Shown piece by piece: positions 25,353-33,963 of a stretch of DNA of 64,000 nucleotides. A program made the position numbers and the translations under genes. Position 1 is the stretch's first letter. Every line of letters starts with the position of its first letter. Source of the stretch: Arsukibacterium perlucidum DSM 18276 (lineage in GTDB: Bacteria > Pseudomonadota > Gammaproteobacteria > Enterobacterales > Alteromonadaceae); NCBI RefSeq assembly GCF_000382165.1, contig NZ_KB907714.1, positions 1 to 64,000 of the forward strand, in the 5' to 3' direction. The notes under the pieces were generated by a model, which saw only the letters and a program-made list of their open reading frames with translations, was not told where the DNA came from and searched no databases.

Positions 25353-26585
25353 ATGAGAATTTCATTTAATACTAAATTTAACCAGGGCCTGAACGGTATC
25401 CTGGATACACAGCGTCGGTTGCTCAGAGCGCAGGATCAGATGATCAAGCAAACAAAAATTCTGACGCCGGCAGACGATCCTTCTGGCAGTGCTAAAGTGT
25501 TAGGCGTCGGCCAGAATTTATCGCAGTTAGCCCAGTTTGAACAAAATGGTATTTCGGTTAAGAATAATCTAGGGGTCGAGGAAACGGTACTTACCTCAGC
25601 CCGGACAGCAATGGACCGTGCCCGATTACTTGCGTTGTCTGCAGGTAACGGTTCTTATTCTGAGTCAGAGCGCGAAGCGGTAGCTAATGAGTTAGAAGGT
25701 ATCCAGCAGCAGTTGTTTGATCTGATGAACAGTAGGAATGTCGAGGGAGGGTTTCTTTTTTCGGGATTTCAGGACAGCGTGCAAGCGTTTTCTCTTGATG
25801 CCAGTACCGGTAAATATGTGTTCAATGGTGACGATGGCCGAAAGTCATTACAGGTATCTCCCGGTGTTACCTTACCGGTAAATGACAGTGGTAAAAAAGT
25901 ATTTGATAGCGTGCAAGTCAGGCCTGAGCCCGGCGCAGCAGTTATCTCTGTGCCTGGCCCCACCAGTGCTACTATAAATGTTGTTAATCAGGCCCAGTTT
26001 GATAATTTTTACCGGAATAATTACGACAAATTAAACCCGGCTGATAATACCTTTAATATTGAGCTAACAGCACCCAGCAACTATGAAATTACCCGGGGAG
26101 GTGTCGCTTTAGTGCCGCCGGTTACGGGGGCTTATACATCCGGAGAGCCTATTTCATTCAATGGTCTTGAAATTATTATTAGTGGTCCTGCCGGCGCCGG
26201 GCAAGTCGATTTTGATTTACCTGAGCCCGAAAGAACCAACATTTTAAACAGTATATCCGAGCTGATGGCAGCGCTGCGGGTACCTGGCCCGACAGATGAT
26301 GCCTACCAGAGTAAAATTGCCAAAGCAATAGGTGAGATAGATGCTGCTTCTACCAGTGTTGCATCTACCCGCTCGTCGATTGGGGGCCGGATAAATGTAT
26401 TAGATAGCATCAATGGCTCTAATGCTGATTTGGAAATTCTCGCCAAACAATATCAGGCTGACTTAGCAGAGGTAGATTTTTCTAAAGTGATTGCCGATCT
26501 GACAAAAGAAGAAACCGCGTTACAGGCTGTGCAGCAAACCTTTAGCAGCATAACCAACATCTCATTGTTTGATTATATCCGATAG
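25353..26585 (+). CDS. flgL: hook-filament junction protein FlgL (HAP3)
   Basis: A 410-residue protein beginning MRISFNTKFNQGLNGILDTQ, followed by KILTPADDPSGSAKVLGV and ending EETALQAVQQTFSSITNISL-FDYIR, the flagellin-like ends of FlgL. The central region is longer than in the E. coli protein. A long perfect hairpin terminator follows, closing the flgF-flgL unit. Confidence 0.93.
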   Translation: MRISFNTKFNQGLNGILDTQRRLLRAQDQMIKQTKILTPADDPSGSAKVLGVGQNLSQLAQFEQNGISVKNNLGVEETVLTSARTAMDRARLLALSAGNGSYSESEREAVANELEGIQQQLFDLMNSRNVEGGFLFSGFQDSVQAFSLDASTGKYVFNGDDGRKSLQVSPGVTLPVNDSGKKVFDSVQVRPEPGAAVISVPGPTSATINVVNQAQFDNFYRNNYDKLNPADNTFNIELTAPSNYEITRGGVALVPPVTGAYTSGEPISFNGLEIIISGPAGAGQVDFDLPEPERTNILNSISELMAALRVPGPTDDAYQSKIAKAIGEIDAASTSVASTRSSIGGRINVLDSINGSNADLEILAKQYQADLAEVDFSKVIADLTKEETALQAVQQTFSSITNISLFDYIR

Positions 26586-26592
26586 GGTCTGA

Positions 26593-26632
26593 CTGACATG
26601 GCCGGCAATTCTTTGCCGGCCATGTCAGTTTT
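26593..26632 (+). terminator. intrinsic terminator after flgL
   Basis: A 16-bp perfect stem (26593-26608 with 26613-26628, core GGCCGGCAA) with a TTCT loop is followed by TTTTA. It separates flgL from the flagellin genes. Confidence 0.85.
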
Positions 26633-26694
26633 ATGGTGTTTCGCCACAAAAAGCCAGGCTAACCTTCTTTCTTCTAAGTTTTTATAAAAAAATT

Positions 26695-26721
26695 TAAAGT
26701 TTTCATTTTAAGCTCCGATAA
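26695..26721 (+). promoter_or_regulatory. sigma-28 (FliA) promoter of flagellin 1
   Basis: TAAAGTTT (8/8), 11 bases, then TCCGATAA (7/8). It lies 78 bases before the flagellin ATG. Confidence 0.85.
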
Positions 26722-26799
26722 CTAAGTATCAGGCAAATCACAGCATACTTTATAAAAGTTGTGATAAGCAGAGTAAAAAAGTTTATCAGGAGAAACACC

Positions 26800-27798
26800 A
26801 TGGCTTTATACGTCAACAGCAACATCAGCGCGTTAAATGCACAGCGTCAGTTAATGAACAGCGGTAACGCCCTGGACACCTCTTTTAAACGTTTATCTTC
26901 AGGTTTGCGGATTAACAGTGCAGCAGATGATGCGGCGGGCTTGCAGATTTCTGACCGGTTGGAGTCACAAATTCAAGGCCTGGGTCAGGGCAACCGCAAC
27001 GCCAACGACGGTATTTCTTTAGCGCAGACGGCAGAAGGCGCGATGGAAGAAATGACGGCGATGCTGCAGCGGGTACGGACGTTATCGCAGCAATCAGCAA
27101 ACGGTTCGAATACCGGTGAAGACCGTCTGGCAATCCAGGAAGAAATCCGCTCTTTAATGGGCGAAATAAACCGGGTAGCCCGTGATACGACTTTTGGTGG
27201 TCAGAACTTATTAGACGGGTCTTATGCGGCGAGCTTTCAGGTGGGTGCGGATGCCGTGCAAACCATTGGCTTCTCGATGAGGCAAGTGGGTGGTTCAGCA
27301 GGCGACACCCTGAACAGTTTAACGGCTAACGGAGGCTTTACCTTGTCGGGTATGGCGGGTATTGCCAGCGCGGTGGTGAGTAACGCGTTAACAGCTATTC
27401 TGGGAGCTGCCGGGGTATCAGGTTTGTCAGCAATTAACAGTGATATAACGCTGGCGGATATTGCGTTTAGTGCCGCCAGTCTGCAAGCGACAGCCATTTC
27501 GGTATCGACCCAGCAGAACGCCCAGTTAGTGATGGCCAGTATAGATTCATTGATTGCGGTAGTGGATAAAAAGCGTGCTGAACTGGGTGCAGTGCAAAAC
27601 CGCTTCCAGGCGACTATTCGTAACCAGACCAATATTGCAGAGAACCTGTCGGGTGCGAAATCACGGATCAAAGATGCTGATTTTGCAGCAGAAACGGCGA
27701 TGCTAACCCGTAATCAGATATTACAACAGGCCACTACTACAATATTGGCGCAGGCAAATCAGCGGCCACAATCGGCATTGAGTTTGCTGCAGGGCTAA
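26800..27798 (+). CDS. fliC: flagellin (first of tandem pair)
   Basis: A 332-residue flagellin. The ATG at 26800 follows CAGGAGA and opens the conserved MALYVNSNISALNAQRQLMN with RLSSGLRINSAADDAAGLQI. The C-terminus (IAENLSGAKSRIKDADFAAE, ILQQATTTILAQANQRPQ, ALSLLQG) is complete. The central variable part is short, with an unusual Ala/Gly/Ser-rich hydrophobic stretch (SGMAGIASAVVSNALTAILG). It is nearly identical in layout to the second flagellin downstream. Serines and threonines of the central part are the likely sites for the nonulosonate glycan made by the neighbouring locus. Driven by sigma-28. Confidence 0.95.
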   Translation: MALYVNSNISALNAQRQLMNSGNALDTSFKRLSSGLRINSAADDAAGLQISDRLESQIQGLGQGNRNANDGISLAQTAEGAMEEMTAMLQRVRTLSQQSANGSNTGEDRLAIQEEIRSLMGEINRVARDTTFGGQNLLDGSYAASFQVGADAVQTIGFSMRQVGGSAGDTLNSLTANGGFTLSGMAGIASAVVSNALTAILGAAGVSGLSAINSDITLADIAFSAASLQATAISVSTQQNAQLVMASIDSLIAVVDKKRAELGAVQNRFQATIRNQTNIAENLSGAKSRIKDADFAAETAMLTRNQILQQATTTILAQANQRPQSALSLLQG

Positions 27799-27841
27799 TC
27801 GCACATAAAATACTAGGCGCGGAGCCGGTGGGAAGAAGGAG

Positions 27842-27874
27842 GCCTGCAGCATGGGTAATGCTGCAGGCTTTTTT
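27842..27874 (+). terminator. intrinsic terminator after flagellin 1
   Basis: GCCTGCAGCAT (27842-27852) pairs with ATGCTGCAGGC (27858-27868), followed by six Ts. Confidence 0.92.
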
Positions 27875-27987
27875 GATATTTACTATCTTGCGTTTTAATG
27901 TGGCTTTATTCAAAATACTGATAAATAAAGCTAATTTTGTTATTTTCTTGCCGCGATAATAATTCTGAAAATAAATAAAAAAATTGC

Positions 27988-28014
27988 TAAAGCTTTATAG
28001 TTTCGTGCCGATAC
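27988..28014 (+). promoter_or_regulatory. sigma-28 (FliA) promoter of flagellin 2
   Basis: TAAAGCTT (7/8), 11 bases, GCCGATAC (7/8). It leaves a leader of about 140 bases before the ATG at 28162, longer than for flagellin 1. Confidence 0.82.
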
Positions 28015-28161
28015 AACTTATAGGGGAACTGTATTAGTGACCTTGTTTTAACCGGATGGTGGGGTAACTGACCGGTTAATTCATAGAACGTATGCTGTTT
28101 AATCGCAGGGGTGGGTAACCGCTGCAGTTATAGCAGTTCTGTTAAATTTTGGAGGCTACAT

Positions 28162-29157
28162 ATGGCTTTATATGTCAATAGTAATATAAGCTCGTTAAAC
28201 GGCCAGCGTCAGCTGATGAACAGTGGTACTGCGCTGGACACGTCGTTTAAACGCTTATCATCCGGTTTACGGATCAACAGTGCTGCAGATGACTCTGCAG
28301 GTTTACAAATCAGTAATCGTTTATCTGGTCAGATAAATGGTTTAAACCAGGGTATTCGTAACGCCAACGACGGTATTTCCTTAGCGCAAACAGCAGAAGG
28401 CGCAATGGAAGAAATGACCTCGATGTTCCAACGGGTGCGTACTCTGGCGCAGCAGGCATCAAACGGTTCAAACACCGGTGAAGACCGTCTGGCAATTCAG
28501 GAAGAAATTCGTTCACTAATGAGCGAAGTAAACCGGGTAGCCAAAGACACCACTTTCGGTGGTCAAAACTTGCTGGACGGTACTTACTCAGCGACCTTCC
28601 AAGTCGGCGCCGATGCCGTACAAACTATAAGCTTCTCAATGGAGCAGGTTGGTGGTACCGCGGGTGATACCTTAAACAGCTTAACGGCAAACGGTGGCTT
28701 TACCATGTCGGGTATGGCGGGTATTGCCAGCGCTGTGGTAGGTAACGCGTTAACTGCTATTTTGGGAGCTGCCGGGGTATCAGGCTTGTCAGCGCTTAAC
28801 ACTGATATTGTGTTGGCGGATATTGCGTTTAGTGCCGCCAATCTGCAAGCCACAGCCGTTTCGGTATCAACTCAGGCGAATGCCCAGCTGGTAATGGCCA
28901 GTATGGACTCGATGATCGCCGTAGTAGATAAAAAACGTGCTGAGTTAGGTGCGGTGCAAAACCGGTTTCAGTCAACGATTCGGAACCAATCGAATATTGC
29001 GGAAAACCTGTCAGGCGCCCGCAGCCGGATCCAGGATGCAGATTTTGCCGCTGAAACAGCTGCATTAACCCGTAACCAGATCCTGCAACAGGCCAGTACT
29101 ACAATTTTGGCCCAGGCTAACCAACGGCCGCAGGTAGCCCTGTCACTGTTGGGATAA
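28162..29157 (+). CDS. flagellin (second of tandem pair)
   Basis: A 331-residue flagellin behind a GGAGG site (ATG 28162). The ends are conserved (MALYVNSNISSLNGQRQLMN, RLSSGLRINSAADDSAGLQI; C-terminal SRIQDADFAAETAALTRNQI). It shares with flagellin 1 most of its sequence, including the central GMAGIASAVVGNALTAILGA stretch, so the pair arose by tandem duplication. It has its own sigma-28 promoter. No classical terminator separates it from flaG, so part of the flaG-fliD-fliS expression may come from this promoter. Confidence 0.94.
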   Translation: MALYVNSNISSLNGQRQLMNSGTALDTSFKRLSSGLRINSAADDSAGLQISNRLSGQINGLNQGIRNANDGISLAQTAEGAMEEMTSMFQRVRTLAQQASNGSNTGEDRLAIQEEIRSLMSEVNRVAKDTTFGGQNLLDGTYSATFQVGADAVQTISFSMEQVGGTAGDTLNSLTANGGFTMSGMAGIASAVVGNALTAILGAAGVSGLSALNTDIVLADIAFSAANLQATAVSVSTQANAQLVMASMDSMIAVVDKKRAELGAVQNRFQSTIRNQSNIAENLSGARSRIQDADFAAETAALTRNQILQQASTTILAQANQRPQVALSLLG

Positions 29158-29168
29158 GCTATAGTTAG

Positions 29169-29191
29169 TTGGCCAGTAATTTACTGGCCAA
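29169..29191. repeat. perfect palindromic hairpin between flagellin 2 and flaG
   Basis: TTGGCCAGTAA, one T, TTACTGGCCAA: a 23-base perfect inverted repeat with no following T-tract. It may act as a 3' mRNA-stabilising hairpin or attenuator that lets flagellin mRNA exceed flaG mRNA. Confidence 0.6.
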
Positions 29192-29213
29192 CAGCTTTAC
29201 TTCGGAGGTTTTT

Positions 29214-29648
29214 ATGTCTGTGGAATCATTACTTACCAAAGACAGCCGCTTAGCAGACATGGTGCTGGACAAAACAGCCACAGCCAAACCTGTGCAAACT
29301 GAGCCAACGCCACGGCAACAGCAAACTGATAATGTAAATAAACTAAGCATTGCAGAACAAGTTGAAAAAGCAGCCGCAAAACAAGCAGAAAATGCGGTAC
29401 CATTTGATAATAATCAAATCCGGCAAACGTTGGAGCAGATCAATAAGTTAATTCCAATTGCGAACACCCGTTTGGTATTTGAGTTTGATGAACTGGGCGA
29501 TCCGCCTATTATTAAGGTAATAGACAAGACCAGTAACGAGTTGATCCGGGAAATACCATCACAAGATTTAGTCAAAGTCGCTAAAGCTTTTAGTGAAATG
29601 GCCGATAATCTAACTAAGGCAGGCGCACTGGTTAATTTTCAGGCCTGA
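29214..29648 (+). CDS. flaG: flagellar protein FlaG
   Basis: A 144-residue protein. The ATG at 29214 follows GGAGG; the longer frame to 29169 lacks a site. The conserved FlaG domain is in the C-terminal half (QTLEQINKLIPIANTRLVFE, FDELGDPPIIKVIDKTSNEL, IREIPSQDLVKVAKAF). FlaG affects filament length in polar flagella. It sits between flagellin and fliD as in Vibrio and Aeromonas. Confidence 0.92.
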   Translation: MSVESLLTKDSRLADMVLDKTATAKPVQTEPTPRQQQTDNVNKLSIAEQVEKAAAKQAENAVPFDNNQIRQTLEQINKLIPIANTRLVFEFDELGDPPIIKVIDKTSNELIREIPSQDLVKVAKAFSEMADNLTKAGALVNFQA

Positions 29649-29672
29649 TTTGAGACACAGGAGCATGCTATT

Positions 29673-31076
29673 ATGGCAACGATTACTTCAGCTGGCGTAG
29701 GGTCAGGTTTAGACTTGGAGAGCATTATCCAGGCGACAGTTAACGCTGAAGACTTGCCTCGTATGAAACGGTTTCAAGATACCGAAACCCGCCTGACAGT
29801 TCAGCTTTCCGGCCTGGGTGCGGTGAAGTCTTCCTTATCTGCGTTTCAGGATATTATTAAGAAACTGGCCGACCCCGAAAACTTTTCTAAACGCACCAAC
29901 ACTATTACTCAGCCAGCGTCTGGCAGTATTATTTCCGTGGCGTCAAACAGCAGCGCCACACCTGGCAATTTTAATATTAAAGTGAATCAGTTAGCTCAGG
30001 GTAGCCGTGCTACTACCAATGCTGCATTTACTGCACCAACCGATGTGGTTAGTGCTACTGGCGGAAGGTTAACTATTGGTGCCGGTGATAAAAGCTTTGA
30101 AATTGATGTAGCTGCTGGTGCTACTCTGGAAGAAGTGCGGGCCGCTATTAATAATTCGGCCGATAACTTTGGTGTGTCGGTAAATATTATCAATACCGGT
30201 GGTGCCACACCGGAAGCCAAGTTAGTGATTAGCTCCAGCATAACTGGTGACGGCAACGATTTAACTATCACAAGCGACACCGCAGAGCTGGACAGTCTTT
30301 CGACCACAGCATTTGGTGGCGGTGCTGGCGGTTTGAATATAGCAGTGGCTGATCAGGCTAAAAATGCCATTATTGAAGTAGATGGTATAGCAATCAGTAA
30401 CGCCACCAATGTATTTAAAGACGCGGTGCAGGATTTAACCATTACCGCCACTAAAGTCAGTGAAGGCACTGAGACAGCAAGGCTAACAATTGACTATGAT
30501 AAAGCTGGTGTAGAGAGCCTGATTGAGAGCTTTATAGAAGCATATAACAATGCTGTTGGCACCATTGACTACCATACTAAAGCCGGTGGTGCTTTGTATG
30601 GCGATTCGGCCATGCGTGGTTTGAAGAATCAAATGTTTAGTGCTTTGTCTAAGGTGGTTTCCGGTGCGGGCAATTTCGAGACATTATTCGATGTCGGTAT
30701 TGGTTTAACCAAGGAGGGCACATTGGAAAAGTCGTCTTTGGTTCGTAGTATTAATGAGTCGCTAACGTCTAATTATGCTGATGTGGGTAAATTATTCTCA
30801 GGTGAGACCGGTTTTGCCAAATCGTTTGAAAGTTTCCTGGAAACTCAGCTTGAGTCCAAAGGTAGCTTTACCTTTCGTGAAGACTCACTGAATAAATCGC
30901 TAAAGCAGTTGGAGAATGATCGGGCATCACATGATTACCGGATGACCCAACTTGAATCGGGCCTAAGGGCGAAATATGCCAATTTGGACGTATTAATTGC
31001 GCAAATGAAAAGTTCGGGCAGTTATATTACTCAGCAGCTAGCCAGTTTACCCGGTTTTACCAGCAATAAAGCATAA
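29673..31076 (+). CDS. fliD: filament cap protein FliD
   Basis: A 467-residue protein starting MATITSAGVGSGLDLESIIQ (FliD N-terminal domain) and carrying a C-terminal FliD domain (GDSAMRGLKNQMFSALSKVV, DVGIGLTKEGTLE, and the coiled-coil end SLKQLENDRASHDYRMTQLE). It caps the filament and folds incoming flagellin. 24 bases after flaG, in the flaG-fliD-fliS-fliT block. Confidence 0.94.
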   Translation: MATITSAGVGSGLDLESIIQATVNAEDLPRMKRFQDTETRLTVQLSGLGAVKSSLSAFQDIIKKLADPENFSKRTNTITQPASGSIISVASNSSATPGNFNIKVNQLAQGSRATTNAAFTAPTDVVSATGGRLTIGAGDKSFEIDVAAGATLEEVRAAINNSADNFGVSVNIINTGGATPEAKLVISSSITGDGNDLTITSDTAELDSLSTTAFGGGAGGLNIAVADQAKNAIIEVDGIAISNATNVFKDAVQDLTITATKVSEGTETARLTIDYDKAGVESLIESFIEAYNNAVGTIDYHTKAGGALYGDSAMRGLKNQMFSALSKVVSGAGNFETLFDVGIGLTKEGTLEKSSLVRSINESLTSNYADVGKLFSGETGFAKSFESFLETQLESKGSFTFREDSLNKSLKQLENDRASHDYRMTQLESGLRAKYANLDVLIAQMKSSGSYITQQLASLPGFTSNKA

Positions 31077-31094
31077 CGTTAAGGAGCATAGAAA

Positions 31095-31529
31095 ATGAGT
31101 AGTGCTAAACTAAAGTTTTATCAGAAAGAGGCAACTAAAACCCAGTTAGCTGATGCATCTCCTTACACAGTTATTCAGATGTTAATGGCGGGAGTTATGG
31201 ATAATCTGGCTTTAGCAAAGGGAGCGTTACAGCGCAAAGATCTGGAGACAAAAGCCAAGACGCTGTCAAAAGCGTCAGTAATTATTGAGTCATTGCGTTC
31301 CTGTTTAGATGAAACACAATCACCAGAGTTAGGTCAAAATTTGTATGCATTATATAGCTATATGATTGACCGGTTAATCGATGCCAGTGTAGAAAAAGAA
31401 ACGACTACTGCTATTGATGAAGTTGCAGATTTATTCCGGCAAATTAAATCTGCCTGGGATGAAATTCCTTATAGTGCGCAGCAACACGCTGAATCGCAAC
31501 GTGCGGTGGCGCATGCCAATGCTGGATAA
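31095..31529 (+). CDS. fliS: flagellin export chaperone FliS
   Basis: A 144-residue helical protein with the FliS pattern (ADASPYTVIQMLMAGVMDNL, LAKGALQRKDLETKAKTLSK, ASVIIESLRSCLD, LGQNLYALYSYMIDRL). It binds the flagellin C-terminus before export. AAGGAG precedes the ATG. The next gene overlaps its 3' end. Confidence 0.93.
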   Translation: MSSAKLKFYQKEATKTQLADASPYTVIQMLMAGVMDNLALAKGALQRKDLETKAKTLSKASVIIESLRSCLDETQSPELGQNLYALYSYMIDRLIDASVEKETTTAIDEVADLFRQIKSAWDEIPYSAQQHAESQRAVAHANAG

Positions 31530-31821
31530 TTTGCAGGGTGTTGAGCAACAACTCTCTGACATAAAACAGCTGATTATTCAGGAAAACTATACTGATGCTG
31601 CTGACCAGGTCATCCAGTTACAAAACCAGTTGCAGTCCCTGTTTGGGCAGCTAGCCCATGCAGATGCTGAACATCGTCAACGCTTACAAAAATTGGTAGA
31701 TGAATTTTTTGTTCTGCTGGCGTCATTGAGCAATGAGCAGCAAAAAATAAAGGATAGCATCAGCCAGATTGCTGCGGTAAAGTCGGGTAATAAAATTAGT
31801 AAAACCTACCAGATAGATTAA
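31519..31821 (+). CDS. FliT-like flagellar chaperone
   Basis: A 100-residue, almost all-helical protein (MLDNLQGVEQQLSDIKQLII, QLQNQLQSLFGQLAHADAEH, RQRLQKLVDEFFVLLASLSN). Sequence is too variable for a firm family call. Its place directly after fliS, size, and coiled-coil character match the FliT/FlaJ chaperone seen there in polar-flagellum clusters. The ATG at 31519 (or 31513) overlaps the fliS end by 11-17 bases, implying coupling; the longer frame to 31414 is only fliS read in another frame. Confidence 0.6.
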   Translation: MLDNLQGVEQQLSDIKQLIIQENYTDAADQVIQLQNQLQSLFGQLAHADAEHRQRLQKLVDEFFVLLASLSNEQQKIKDSISQIAAVKSGNKISKTYQID

Positions 31822-31824
31822 TTT

Positions 31825-33900
31825 ATGACTGAGCTTGAACAACTGTTGCAACAAGCAGAAAGTGCGCTTGCTGCACTGATGGAGCAAAATGAGCGAGAGC
31901 GCCAGTTTGCTATTGAATCTCGTATCCGCTTCGCAGAAAATATTCGTGCCTTCGAAAAATATTATCCTGATATCGCCAATACAATCAAAGAGTATCAACC
32001 TTCTAAAGATTTTAAAATATTGGTAACCGCTAGCGGCCACGGCAATTTTGTACCAAAAAATGTCAGAGTGCCGATTTATTCGGATAATCCATTACAACAA
32101 ACCAGAGAGCAGCTGGAGAAAAACACCAGTAAAGGCTATTACAGCCTGACGAAATATGGTTTTGGCGTGTCAAATAAAGACATGCGGATCCATAGTCGGT
32201 ATATGGCTAAACTGGACAATAAAATAAAAAGTATTGCTGATCAGCAGCCAGAACCACTGAGTGCATTGCCAAAACACTTTCCTACCGCGATGATTTTCGG
32301 CGTTGGTTTAGGTTATGTGGTTAGTCTGTTGCTTGAAAAGCATTCTTTTGATTATATTTTTATTACCGAACCTGATTTAGAAATATTCTATGCCAGCCTG
32401 TTTTGCACCGATTGGGCTGCGATTATCGAGCAGGTAGATAAAGCGGGAAATACACTGTTTTTGCAGATAGGTCTGGAAATCAAAGAGTTTTTTGCATCGG
32501 TGTATCAGATATCTATGGACATTGGTGCCTATTCATTAATCCGGGCGTTTTGCTATCAGCATTATCCATCGGTCGAGGTGAACGAGCAGATTGCAGAGTT
32601 TTTTAACCGGTACTATGAAATTCAGGCCGGTTATGGATTTTACAATGATGCGATAACCGGGTTAGCGCATTGCCTTAAGAATTATCAGAGCAAAGCCCAT
32701 TTCTTTACGTTGCCGTCGGTGCGTAAACATATCGATATGCCGGTGGTGGTGGTGGGTAATGGTCCGTCACTGGACGATGGTGCAGAAATACTCAGAGAAA
32801 TTCAACAGGATGTAATCATTTTTGCTGCCGGTACCGCACTGGGTTCATTAGCGAAGCACGGTATTAAAGCTGACTTCCATGTTTTGGTTGAGCGCCCTAA
32901 GAGTACCTACGACGCCTTACTCGACAGTTTTGATCCTTCCTACTACTCGGACTTAAATTTACTGGCCGTTGATGTGATTTACCCGGATGTAATTCCGATG
33001 TACAAATGGGCAGGTCTGGCATTAAAAGGCCCGGAGGCGTCCACTGTATTCACCCAGATCCTGTTGTTGGAGGATCAGAAAATGCTGATCCCATCGCTGC
33101 CATTCTCGGGTCCTCTGGTGGCGAATACCGCCATGTCTTATGCAATGTCGATGGGTTTTAAAGAGATTTATTTATTTGGTGTGGACAATGGTTATCTGAA
33201 TGGTAAAACACACTCCGCCAACAGTATTTATGCTAGCAACGAAAACTATAAAAAAATCATAGATAAAGGAGCTGTATATAAGCTTAAAGGTAACCTTACT
33301 CAGGAAGTTATGTCTACTAACCTGTTGAAGCTGGCCCATAAGTTTATGGAAAGCTTGCTAAAAATGGATAAAAAAGTTTTCGTATACAATGTTGGCGAAG
33401 GCGCCTTTATTGAGGGCGCCTTGCCGGTTAAAGAAGAAGATGTGTTTATCAGTAAAGGCCGCGTGGATAAAGCGCAGATTATTGAACAGGTAAAGCAAAA
33501 GTTTTTTGTTAAGCATGAGTTTCATGTTACCGCTGAGCGGCTCGGATTTACTCAGTTTGATGAGTTATGTGATCATTTGAATGCTATTGCATCAGAACCA
33601 TTTAACACCCGCCAGCAAGCGTCAGACTTGCTAAAACGGCAAGCGCGCTGTGTGTATGCGTACCGAGGTTCTCGCCATGGTCATTTGTTTCATGTGATTA
33701 AAGGATCTCTTTTGTATTTTCACAGCCCAATGCTGACGGTATTGTATCAGTATCAGGACGATACATTTTCTTTAGACAGCTTTGCATACCTATTGGCGAT
33801 TTGGCGTGATTATGTTGATGAAATGAAAAGAGATTACCGCCAGAGCTGGAATAAAAATTGTGATTGGGGTATGGATATGGAATTTTTAACGGCAGGGTAA
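31825..33900 (+). CDS. maf: Maf-family motility-associated flagellin glycosyltransferase
   Basis: A 691-residue protein. The central domain from about residue 305 (VVVVGNGPSLDDGAEIL, IFAAGTALGSLAKHGIKADF, HVLVERPKSTYDALL, FKEIYLFGVDNGYLNGKTHS) is the MptE-like/DUF115 fold of Maf proteins, with a variable N-terminal extension. Maf enzymes in Aeromonas and Campylobacter transfer nonulosonic acids such as pseudaminic or legionaminic acid onto flagellin Ser/Thr before export. It follows the chaperone genes by three bases and precedes the sugar-amidotransferase genes. Its TAA is part of the sigma-28 promoter at 33898. Confidence 0.85.
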   Translation: MTELEQLLQQAESALAALMEQNERERQFAIESRIRFAENIRAFEKYYPDIANTIKEYQPSKDFKILVTASGHGNFVPKNVRVPIYSDNPLQQTREQLEKNTSKGYYSLTKYGFGVSNKDMRIHSRYMAKLDNKIKSIADQQPEPLSALPKHFPTAMIFGVGLGYVVSLLLEKHSFDYIFITEPDLEIFYASLFCTDWAAIIEQVDKAGNTLFLQIGLEIKEFFASVYQISMDIGAYSLIRAFCYQHYPSVEVNEQIAEFFNRYYEIQAGYGFYNDAITGLAHCLKNYQSKAHFFTLPSVRKHIDMPVVVVGNGPSLDDGAEILREIQQDVIIFAAGTALGSLAKHGIKADFHVLVERPKSTYDALLDSFDPSYYSDLNLLAVDVIYPDVIPMYKWAGLALKGPEASTVFTQILLLEDQKMLIPSLPFSGPLVANTAMSYAMSMGFKEIYLFGVDNGYLNGKTHSANSIYASNENYKKIIDKGAVYKLKGNLTQEVMSTNLLKLAHKFMESLLKMDKKVFVYNVGEGAFIEGALPVKEEDVFISKGRVDKAQIIEQVKQKFFVKHEFHVTAERLGFTQFDELCDHLNAIASEPFNTRQQASDLLKRQARCVYAYRGSRHGHLFHVIKGSLLYFHSPMLTVLYQYQDDTFSLDSFAYLLAIWRDYVDEMKRDYRQSWNKNCDWGMDMEFLTAG

Positions 33901-33924
33901 AGTTTCTGCTGTTATCGCCGATAT
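33898..33924 (+). promoter_or_regulatory. sigma-28 (FliA) promoter of the wbpG-hisF-hisH trio
   Basis: TAAAGTTT (8/8), 11 bases, GCCGATAT (7/8). The -35 box begins in the stop codon of the Maf gene. It is 40 bases from the next ATG (33964). Confidence 0.82.
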
Positions 33925-33963
33925 AGTTTATAACGCCAGTTCAATAATTCCTGCGAGGATTTT

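Noticed and set aside
29170-29185. Sigma-54-like TGGCCAGTAATTTACT before flaG
   Set aside because: The -12 GC is AC, and the bases are explained by the perfect palindrome at 29169-29191.
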